Assembly (NCBI RefSeq): GCF_900169065.1
Contig: NZ_FXZB01000001.1
Coordinates: forward strand, 62,001 to 126,000
Source: Brevibacterium aurantiacum
GTDB taxonomy: Bacteria > Actinomycetota > Actinomycetes > Actinomycetales > Brevibacteriaceae
Direction of reading: 5' to 3'
DNA length: 64,000 nucleotides
The translations under genes were made by a program, and so were the position numbers. How positions within the stretch are numbered: position 1 is the first letter of the stretch; every line of letters starts with the position of its first letter. This document shows, piece after piece, positions 57,882-64,000 of this stretch. Below the pieces are notes generated by a model that made no database searches, was not told the origin of the DNA, and was given only the letters and a program-made list of their open reading frames with translations.

Positions 57882-58372
57882 TGTGCCTCTTCGATCATTT
57901 CGCGGATGCGGTCGACGGTGGGGGTGGTGCTGGCGGCGTAACGGGCGCGGAAGCCTGTGTCGACGAGGGTCTCCCCCAGCCGCCAGGTGATGCGGACGAT
58001 GCCGCCGCGTTCGACGAATTTGCCGATCATGCCGGCGGTGGTGTCGACGGAGACGATGTCGCGCCTGGGGATAAGGAAGTCCTCACGTCCGGCGAGGTCC
58101 ATGATGACTCCCCCGTCGGTGACGACGATCTCTCCCGTGGTGCGGATGCCGAGACCATGGACGGCGACGCGTTCGAGTGGGTGCCCGGCCAGGGTCGTCG
58201 ACACATAGGAGCCTTCGACAGGTTCTGCGACGGGCTTGATTCCCATATGCGGCTTCGCTGGCTGCGGGACGTCGGTCTGGCTCTTCTTTCGTCGGCTCCA
58301 CCCCCAGGTGATGGCGAGGACCAGCAGCAGGAAGACGACCGCGATGATGATGACGCTTACTGGTCTGTCCAT
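57878..58372 (-). CDS. PH-like membrane protein of the pyr operon
   Basis: A 164-residue protein with one N-terminal helix (about 5-24), a basic cytoplasmic turn (WSRRKKS) and a PH-like beta domain ([13 protein letters not shown] to [19 protein letters not shown]). It sits in the same place as the conserved Rv1382-type gene between pyrC and carA; its role is unknown. Its start overlaps pyrC by 16 bp and its stop overlaps carA. Confidence 0.82.
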   Translation of the reverse strand: MDRPVSVIIIAVVFLLLVLAITWGWSRRKKSQTDVPQPAKPHMGIKPVAEPVEGSYVSTTLAGHPLERVAVHGLGIRTTGEIVVTDGGVIMDLAGREDFLIPRRDIVSVDTTAGMIGKFVERGGIVRITWRLGETLVDTGFRARYAASTTPTVDRIREMIEEAQ

Positions 58373-59676
58373 GATGCTCCTGCCGGATGGGGTGTGCTGA
58401 GTCGTCCGCCGGAGAGAACCCGGTGGCCGTAGAAGAATGTGTCGGTGATCGAGGTGGAGACCTCAAGACCGGCGAAGGGGTTGTTGCGGCCCTTCGTCGC
58501 GTGGTCATCGGGCACGATCGTGTGCGTCGAGTTCGGGTCGATGAGCACGATGTTGGCACTGGAGCCGATTTCGAGGCTGCCATGGCCGGTGGCCCCGGTG
58601 ATCCGCGCCGGAGTCACCGACATGACCCGGGCGAGGTCGCCGTAGTCGAAGTCGTAGTCCGCCATCGCCTCGACGACGATGGACAGTGCCGTCTCCATGC
58701 CGACCATGCCCATGGCCGCGGCCGTCCACTCGCTGCATTTGTGTTCGGCGGTGTGTGGGGCGTGGTCGGTGCCGATGACGTCGATCGTGCCGTCGGCCAG
58801 CGCCTCGCGCAGTGCGGTGACATCGGCCTCGGTGCGCAGCGGCGGGTTGACCTTGTATACAGGGTCGAAGCTGCGGACGAGTTCGTCGGTGAGCATGAGA
58901 TGGTGCGGGGTAACCTCGGCGGTGATCTCGACTCCGCGCGACTTCGCCCAGCGGATGATGTCGACGCTGCCTTTGGTCGAGACGTGGCAGATGTGCAGCC
59001 GTGAGCCCACATGCTCGGCCAGGAGCACATCGCGGGCGATGATCGATTCCTCGGCGACGGCGGGCCAGCCGGGCAGTCCCAGCTCAGCGGAGACGACACC
59101 CTCGTTCATCTGCGCGCCCTCGGTCAGGCGCGGTTCCTGTGCATGCTGGGCGATGACTCCGTCGAAGGTCTTGACGTATTCGAGGGCCCGGCGCATGAGC
59201 AGCGGGTCGGAGACGCAGATCCCGTCGTCGGAGAAGATGCGGACGCGAGCCGCCGATCGGGCCATGGCTCCGATTTCGGCGAGGTTCTTGCCTTCGAGTC
59301 CGATTGTCACGGCACCGATGGGCACGACTTCGGTGTAGCCGGCGGTACGCCCGAGGCGGTGGACCTGTTCGACCACGCCTGCGGTGTCGGCGACAGGTGC
59401 GGTGTTCGCCATCGCATGGACGCAGGTGAACCCGCCCGCCGCGGCCGCTCGTGACCCGCTCAGGATCGTCTCCGCGTCTTCCTTTCCCGGTTCGCGAAGA
59501 TGCGTATGCATGTCGACGAGCCCAGGCAGAGCGATCAGTCCTTCTGCACTCACGACTTCCACCGAGGTGTCGTCGGGATCGAGCAGATCCGGATCGACGA
59601 TCGTCGAGTCCTTGATGGCGATATCGGCACTTCCCTGGCCCAGCACGTTCGCACCGCGGATCAGATAGTCAGTCAT
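58357..59676 (-). CDS. pyrC: dihydroorotase (type I)
   Basis: Cyclises carbamoyl-aspartate. The 439-residue protein has the zinc motif [10 protein letters not shown] (His57, His59), CHVSTKGS and [11 protein letters not shown], so it is catalytically intact. ATG 59676 overlaps the pyrB stop by 8 bp. Intact type I dihydroorotases often pair with PyrB. Confidence 0.96.
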   Translation of the reverse strand: MTDYLIRGANVLGQGSADIAIKDSTIVDPDLLDPDDTSVEVVSAEGLIALPGLVDMHTHLREPGKEDAETILSGSRAAAAGGFTCVHAMANTAPVADTAGVVEQVHRLGRTAGYTEVVPIGAVTIGLEGKNLAEIGAMARSAARVRIFSDDGICVSDPLLMRRALEYVKTFDGVIAQHAQEPRLTEGAQMNEGVVSAELGLPGWPAVAEESIIARDVLLAEHVGSRLHICHVSTKGSVDIIRWAKSRGVEITAEVTPHHLMLTDELVRSFDPVYKVNPPLRTEADVTALREALADGTIDVIGTDHAPHTAEHKCSEWTAAAMGMVGMETALSIVVEAMADYDFDYGDLARVMSVTPARITGATGHGSLEIGSSANIVLIDPNSTHTIVPDDHATKGRNNPFAGLEVSTSITDTFFYGHRVLSGGRLSTPHPAGASWTDQ

Positions 59677-60649
59677 TGGTCTCCTCCTGGCCTGTCAAGA
59701 GGCGGTACAGGACCGCCATGCGCACGCTGACTCCGTTCTCGACCTGGTCGAGGATGAGGGCGCGCGGTGAGTCGGCGGCTGCCGCTGAGATTTCGAAGCC
59801 GCGGTTCATCGGCCCCGGGTGCATGATGAAGGTCTCCTTCGGCAGTCCCGCCAGGCGGGCCGCGGAGAGTCCCCACAATCGTGCGTATTCGCGTTCGTTG
59901 GGGAAGAACGATTCGTGCATGCGCTCGTGCTGGACACGCAGCATCATCACGGCTGCGAAGTCTTCGCTGTGCAGCGCCTCGTCGAGGTCGTAGTGCAGGG
60001 TCACAGGCCAGGTCTCGACGCCCCAGGGCAGCAGCGTCGGGGGTGCGACCAGATGGACTTCGGCGCCGAGGTTGGCCAGCAGGTGAACATTCGAGCGGGC
60101 TACCCGGGAGTGGAGGACGTCGCCGACGATGGCGACCTTCGCCCCGTCGAGACCGCGTCCGCGTGGGCCGTCCTTGACAGCACCCGAGGCGGAGAATCCG
60201 CCGAGGGCACGGCGCAGGGTGAAGGCGTCGAGCAGTGCCTGAGTGGGGTGTTCGTGAGTGCCGTCGCCGGCGTTGACGACGGGAACATCGATCCAACCGG
60301 TGTGGGCCAGGCGATGCGGGGTGCCGGATCCGGGATGCCGAACGACGAGCGCATCGGCGCCCATGGCCGAGATCGTCTGGATGGTGTCCTGCAGGCTCTC
60401 GCCCTTGGATACCGAAGAGCCCTTGGCGGAGAAGTTGAGGACGTCGGCGGAAAGCCGCTTGGCCGCTGCCTCGAAGGAAAGACGGGTCCGTGTCGAGTCT
60501 TCGAAGAAGAGGTTGACCACGGTGCGTCCACGCAGAACAGGCAGCTTCTTGACCTCACGGTCAGAGACCTGTGTCATCTCTTCGGCGATGTCGAGAATCG
60601 AGATGGAGTCCTCGCGGCTCAGCGACACGGTGTCGAGGAGGTGCTTCAT
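59669..60649 (-). CDS. pyrB: aspartate carbamoyltransferase catalytic subunit
   Basis: Makes carbamoyl-aspartate. The 326-residue protein has the carbamoyl phosphate site [13 protein letters not shown] (48-60), [13 protein letters not shown] and HPGPMNRG. There is no PyrI. ATG 60649 overlaps the pyrR stop (ATGA). Confidence 0.97.
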   Translation of the reverse strand: MKHLLDTVSLSREDSISILDIAEEMTQVSDREVKKLPVLRGRTVVNLFFEDSTRTRLSFEAAAKRLSADVLNFSAKGSSVSKGESLQDTIQTISAMGADALVVRHPGSGTPHRLAHTGWIDVPVVNAGDGTHEHPTQALLDAFTLRRALGGFSASGAVKDGPRGRGLDGAKVAIVGDVLHSRVARSNVHLLANLGAEVHLVAPPTLLPWGVETWPVTLHYDLDEALHSEDFAAVMMLRVQHERMHESFFPNEREYARLWGLSAARLAGLPKETFIMHPGPMNRGFEISAAAADSPRALILDQVENGVSVRMAVLYRLLTGQEETND

Positions 60650-61197
60650 TCGCGGCCTCCCGAGATGGTCACGCCGTCTTCGCCGTCGATCTCAGCCAGG
60701 GAGACATTGACGCGTTCGCTGCTGGAGGTGGGGAGGTTCTTCCCGACGTGATCGGCCCTGATCGGCAGGTCCCGGTGGCCACGGTCCACGAGCACGGCCA
60801 GCCGAACCTTGGACGGACGGCCCAGATCCGAGAGCGCATCGAGTGCGGCTCTGATGGTGCGGCCGGAGAAGAGCACATCGTCGACGAGGACGACGGTCTT
60901 GGCATCGATGCCGGCGGCGGGAATGGTGGTGGGCTCCGGGGCGCGGTAGGCGCCGCTGCGCAGGTCATCACGGTACATGGTGATGTCGAGGCTACCGACG
61001 AGTTCGCCTGCCATCTCCGGTCGTGCCGAGATCGAGGCGATCTGTTCGGCCAGCCGGGTGGCCAGGGGCACCCCGCGGCGTGGAATCCCTAGGAGGACGA
61101 GGTCATCGCTGCCCTTGTTGGACTCGATGATCTCGTGGGCGATACGGGTCATTGCCCGTTTCATATCTGGGGCATCGAGCACTGTTCGCTGTGTCAT
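60646..61197 (-). CDS. pyrR: PyrR, pyr mRNA-binding attenuation protein / uracil phosphoribosyltransferase
   Basis: UMP-dependent RNA-binding regulator with residual phosphoribosyltransferase activity. The 183-residue protein has the PRPP loop [17 protein letters not shown] (about 103-119) and basic residues in [15 protein letters not shown] 61197 has AAGGGGAA just upstream, inside a hairpin that PyrR itself should bind. It leads the pyrRBC-carAB-pyrF operon. Confidence 0.96.
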   Translation of the reverse strand: MTQRTVLDAPDMKRAMTRIAHEIIESNKGSDDLVLLGIPRRGVPLATRLAEQIASISARPEMAGELVGSLDITMYRDDLRSGAYRAPEPTTIPAAGIDAKTVVLVDDVLFSGRTIRAALDALSDLGRPSKVRLAVLVDRGHRDLPIRADHVGKNLPTSSSERVNVSLAEIDGEDGVTISGGRE

Positions 61198-61200
61198 GCT

Positions 61201-61237
61201 TCCCCTTCTCCGCCTCTCCGGACGGTGGTTAAAGGAG
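61201..61237 (-). promoter_or_regulatory. PyrR-binding hairpin over the pyrR ribosome-binding site
   Basis: The leader reads CGTCCGGAGAGGCG (61211-61224), close to the PyrR binding-loop consensus ARUCCNGNGAGGYU. CCG and CGG close the loop and CTCCTT can pair with AAGGGG (outer stem), which is the ribosome-binding site. PyrR with UMP would block translation, as described for mycobacteria. Confidence 0.7.
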
Positions 61238-61249
61238 TGGTTCGATTCG

Positions 61250-61255
61250 ATTGTA
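61250..61255 (-). promoter_or_regulatory. -10 box of the pyr operon
   Basis: TACAAT on the minus strand, a five-of-six match. A start near 61243 gives a leader of about 46 nt that contains the PyrR hairpin. No -35 match is seen; a short hairpin (61256-61275) sits just upstream. Confidence 0.5.
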
Positions 61256-61279
61256 GACCTCGGTTGAGCGAGGTCGGTT

Positions 61280-61304
61280 CGCGGGTCCGGATTCCGGACC
61301 CGCG
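61280..61304 (-). terminator. nusB terminator
   Basis: 25-nt perfect palindrome (about 10-bp arms with a small loop) beginning 3 nt after the nusB stop codon. It separates aroK-aroB-efp-nusB from pyrR. Confidence 0.65.
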
Positions 61305-61307
61305 GAC

Positions 61308-61715
61308 TCAGATCAGGGTCGGCTTGACGTCCAGGACGCGTGAGAGCAGACCCGAGATGAAGCCGGGTGAGTCATCGGTTGAGAACTGCCTGGCCAGGGA
61401 CACCGCTTCGTCGATCGCTGCCTTGTCGGGCACCTCGTCGTTGAAGATGATCTCCCAGGTCCCGATCTGGAGCAGCGCCAGATCAACGGCCGGCATCCGC
61501 TCCAGAGTCCAGCCCTCCGCATAGGTGGCGATGATCTCGTCGATCTCCTCACGATGACTCGTGATTCCTTCGACGATCTCCACCGCGTAGGCCTTCATCG
61601 GATAGTCGGGATCGTTGGACCTCATGGTCACGATCTGCTCGGTGTCGAGGCGTCGCTGACCGGCCTCGAACATCAGTTCCAGGGCCCGACGGCGGGCCCG
61701 CGTACGTGCTGACAC
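61308..61715 (-). CDS. nusB: transcription antitermination factor NusB
   Basis: Forms the boxA-binding NusB-NusE complex for rRNA antitermination. The 135-residue helical protein starts [19 protein letters not shown] and has the conserved IINEAVSLA-like segment ([13 protein letters not shown]). GTG 61715 directly follows the efp TAA stop. Confidence 0.95.
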   Translation of the reverse strand: MSARTRARRRALELMFEAGQRRLDTEQIVTMRSNDPDYPMKAYAVEIVEGITSHREEIDEIIATYAEGWTLERMPAVDLALLQIGTWEIIFNDEVPDKAAIDEAVSLARQFSTDDSPGFISGLLSRVLDVKPTLI

Positions 61716-62276
61716 TTACTTGACGCGACCCAGGTAGTCGCCGTTGCGGGTGTCGACCTTGACCTTGGTGCCCTCTTCGAGGAACAGAGGCACCTGAATG
61801 TCGTATCCGGTCTCCAGCGTCGCAGGCTTCGAGCCGCCGGTGGAGCGGTCGCCCTGCAGGCCGGGCTCGGTGTGGGTGATCAGCAGCTCGACCGACGGCG
61901 GCAGCTCTACGGAGAGCGCCGTGCCCTCGTGGAAGGAGATCTGCAGGTTCTGGTTCTCGAGCATGTAGTTGGCGGCATCACCGACGAGCTCAGGCGAGAC
62001 GCTGACCTGGTCGTAGTCCTCAGCGTCCATGAACACGTAGTCGGTGCCGTCATGGTAGAGGTACTGCATGTCGCGACGGTCGACGTTGGCTGTCTCGACC
62101 TTGGTTCCGGCGTTGAAGGTCTTGTCGATGATCTTGCCGGAGATGACGTTCTTGAGCTTGGTGCGGACGAATGCCGGACCCTTGCCGGGCTTGACGTGCT
62201 GGAACTCCAGCACCTGCCACAGCTGCTTGTCGATATTGAGCACAAGGCCGTTCTTCAGGTCGTTGGTTGAAGCCAC
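61716..62276 (-). CDS. efp: elongation factor P
   Basis: Relieves ribosome stalling at polyproline. The 186-residue three-domain protein has Lys32 in the domain I tip loop (KPGKGPAF); no EpmA-type modifier is nearby. GTG 62276 has AAGGA about 7 nt upstream, and gives the family's usual [10 protein letters not shown] start; a 20-residue upstream extension is rejected. Confidence 0.96.
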   Translation of the reverse strand: MASTNDLKNGLVLNIDKQLWQVLEFQHVKPGKGPAFVRTKLKNVISGKIIDKTFNAGTKVETANVDRRDMQYLYHDGTDYVFMDAEDYDQVSVSPELVGDAANYMLENQNLQISFHEGTALSVELPPSVELLITHTEPGLQGDRSTGGSKPATLETGYDIQVPLFLEEGTKVKVDTRNGDYLGRVK

Positions 62277-62361
62277 TAATCCGTCCTTCTTCGTGTCAGT
62301 CTTGGCCACCGCGAGGTGATTGGGTGTGTTTGGCATTGGTTGGCAGTTTCGCCAAACAGCA

Positions 62362-62367
62362 ATTCTA
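62362..62367 (-). promoter_or_regulatory. candidate -10 box of efp
   Basis: TAGAAT on the minus strand between aroB and efp, giving a leader of about 80 nt. A small hairpin (62339-62354) lies near the predicted transcript start. Confidence 0.45.
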
Positions 62368-62447
62368 GCAAGCTCCTGCGGGGGCTGCCATCTCGGGCCC
62401 GCGAACTCGGCTCAGGATGCGCTCTCAGGTTGCCCCGAGCGCTGACT

Positions 62448-63563
62448 TCAGCCCAGGTCCGCACCGAGCATGACCCGCGGCGAGTCCTCCCCGATCTCCT
62501 GGTAGGCCGTATGGAGGATCGAGACATCTGGGATCTCCACGGTCGAAGGTGCCCCGACCTCACCCAGCAGCACCATGCGCAGCATGGAGCCGCGGGCCTT
62601 CTTGTCGCGCTTCATAGTGTCCAGCAGCTGTGGCCAGACATCGGCACGGTAGGCCACGGGCAGACCCAGTTTGGTCAGCAGCTCACGGTGGAGGTCGACG
62701 GTCTCGGGAGGAAGACTCTTGACCATCGCCGCCACCTCGGCGGCGAAGACCATGCCCACGGACACGGCGGCACCATGGCGCCACTGGTATCGTTCCTTGT
62801 GCTCGATGGCGTGTGCCAAGGTATGGCCGTAGTTGAGGATCTCGCGTCGACCGGATTCCTTGAAGTCATCGGCGACGACCTCGGCCTTGACAGCGATGGA
62901 GCGTTCGATGAGCTCGCGCAGGACGGGACCGTCCACCTCGGCGATCTCTGCCTTCGAATGACTGCTCACCAGATCGAGGATCTTGGGATCGGCGATGAAG
63001 CCGGTCTTGACCACCTCGGCGAGGCCGGTGAAGAGCTCGTTCTCCGGCAGCGTCTGCAGCGTGTCGAGGTCGACGAGGACACCCGAGGGGGCATGGAAGG
63101 AACCGACGAGGTTCTTGCCTTCGGCGGTGTTGATGCCCGTCTTGCCGCCGATGGCCGCATCGACCATTCCCAGCACCGTGGTGGGGATGTGGATGACGGA
63201 GATTCCCCGCAGCCAGGTGGCCGCGACGAAGCCGCCGAGGTCGGAGACAGCTCCCCCGCCGACCGTGATGATGGCATCGGAGCGAGTGAAATCACTCTGG
63301 CCGAGCACCTGCCAGCAGAATGCTGCGACCTGGACGTGCTTGGCTTCCTCGGCATCGGGGATCTCGGCGACGATGGCATCGAGGCCGGTTGCGCGCAGGT
63401 CGTCACGGACCGTCTCCCCCGTCGTCCGCAGAGCCCGAGGATGGATGACGAGCACCTTCTCGACCCGTGGCCCCAGAAGCTCGGGAAGTTCACCCAGGAG
63501 CCCCTGCCCCACGAGAACCGGGTAGTTCCCGCCGGCTTCGACGTTGATGCGTGTGAGACTCAT
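62448..63563 (-). CDS. aroB: 3-dehydroquinate synthase
   Basis: Second step of the shikimate pathway. The 371-residue protein has NAD-binding GGGAVSDLGGFVAATWLRG, PTTVLGMVDAAIGGKTGIN and the zinc histidine in NYGHTLAHAIEH. ATG 63563 is chosen because longer versions run through aroK and lack family similarity. It supplies chorismate for trpE. Confidence 0.96.
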   Translation of the reverse strand: MSLTRINVEAGGNYPVLVGQGLLGELPELLGPRVEKVLVIHPRALRTTGETVRDDLRATGLDAIVAEIPDAEEAKHVQVAAFCWQVLGQSDFTRSDAIITVGGGAVSDLGGFVAATWLRGISVIHIPTTVLGMVDAAIGGKTGINTAEGKNLVGSFHAPSGVLVDLDTLQTLPENELFTGLAEVVKTGFIADPKILDLVSSHSKAEIAEVDGPVLRELIERSIAVKAEVVADDFKESGRREILNYGHTLAHAIEHKERYQWRHGAAVSVGMVFAAEVAAMVKSLPPETVDLHRELLTKLGLPVAYRADVWPQLLDTMKRDKKARGSMLRMVLLGEVGAPSTVEIPDVSILHTAYQEIGEDSPRVMLGADLG

Positions 63564-63642
63564 TCGTGCACTTTCCCCTTTGCTGCCTCCGCGTCGGTGA
63601 TGACCGCGGTGGCTGACTTCTGAACGTCTTGCGTCCCCAAGC

Positions 63643-64000
63643 CTAACTCTCTGCTTCCCGGTCCGAGTACTTGGCATACTCTTCGGCTCGCTGCAGCCCG
63701 GTGAGGACATCGACGACGCGGTTGACGATGGTCGAAGGATGCGAATTCGACGCGTGGACGCGGAAGGTCGCGACCTGGTCGTAGAGCGGCTCCCGTTCTT
63801 TCACGAGTGCCAACCAGTTCTCGACCGGCGTTCCCGCACCCCGCAGCAGAGGCCGATGCGGCGAGTTCAATCGCGTCATGACGGTGTCAACGTCGATATC
63901 GATGTGCACGACCTTGATCGCCGGATGACCCAGCTGCGCTCGGGTGCCCGAATTGAGGATCGCTCCCCCGCCCAGGGATACGATTCCCGGACGGTCGAGG
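63643..64000 (-). CDS. aroK: shikimate kinase, 5' part beyond window
   Basis: Only the C-terminal 118 residues are in the window. They show the Walker B-like SLGGGA loop, the lid PLLRG with the conserved arginine, and YDQVATFRV-type late strand. ATP-dependent phosphorylation of shikimate; aroK-aroB is the usual pair. It ends 79 bp before aroB. Confidence 0.9.
   Translation of the reverse strand, partial: LDRPGIVSLGGGAILNSGTRAQLGHPAIKVVHIDIDVDTVMTRLNSPHRPLLRGAGTPVENWLALVKEREPLYDQVATFRVHASNSHPSTIVNRVVDVLTGLQRAEEYAKYSDREAES

Overview
The window is 64 kb of chromosomal DNA from a high-GC Gram-positive bacterium of the Actinomycetota. The best guess is a Micrococcales genus close to Brevibacterium; this rests on gene order and protein character, not on a database search. 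Pointers are a PdtaR-type ANTAR regulator next to polA, the mihF-gmk-rpoZ-coaBC-metK-priA string, a CoaE-GrpB fusion, a PriA with decayed ATPase motifs, a four-domain ribosomal S1, and frequent GTG starts with TANNNT boxes 6-7 nt upstream. Gene density is about one per 1.2 kb. Nearly all genes lie on the minus strand; the exceptions are yciI-like, a methyltransferase, a thioesterase and tRNA-Leu. No insertion sequence, prophage, CRISPR array or rRNA was seen.

Layout, low to high coordinates. 1-13 kb is DNA repair and coenzyme A: rapZ (cut by the edge), uvrC, uvrA, a DEFH-box helicase, a YciI-like protein, terC behind a manganese riboswitch, uvrB and coaE. 13-21 kb holds a multi-pass membrane protein, rpsA, a methyltransferase, polA, a hotdog thioesterase and the pdtaR-like regulator. 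21.5-31 kb holds tRNA-Leu(CAA), a dicarboxylate/amino-acid symporter, pyk and glutamate synthase gltBD. 31-42.6 kb is a merged tryptophan/histidine block (hisE, hisG, then a bPH protein, a CaiB-type CoA-transferase and an AccD3-like carboxyltransferase, then hisF, hisI, trpE, two small membrane proteins, trpC, trpB, trpA and a small membrane protein). 42.6-52.3 kb is pnuC, rpe, rsmB, fmt, priA, metK, coaBC, rpoZ, gmk and mihF. 52.6-61.2 kb is the complete-looking pyrR-pyrB-pyrC-(PH-like)-carA-carB-pyrF operon. 61.3-64 kb is nusB, efp, aroB and the 3' part of aroK.

The minus-strand genes form tightly coupled operons with ATGA, GTGA, TGATG or 8-16 bp overlaps. The aro, trp and his genes draw on chorismate and PRPP; gltBD supplies glutamate; the pyr and gmk genes supply nucleotides. 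Regulation readable from sequence includes a yybP-ykoY (Mn2+) riboswitch before terC, a PyrR-binding hairpin that can mask the pyrR ribosome-binding site, an rpsA terminator whose 3' arm carries the next gene's ribosome-binding site, and several probable leaderless promoters (uvrA, uvrB, coaE, pdtaR, pyk, fmt). Most of the region is conserved housekeeping DNA. The least explained parts are the block between hisG and hisF, the trpA-coupled small membrane protein, and the large membrane protein after rpsA.
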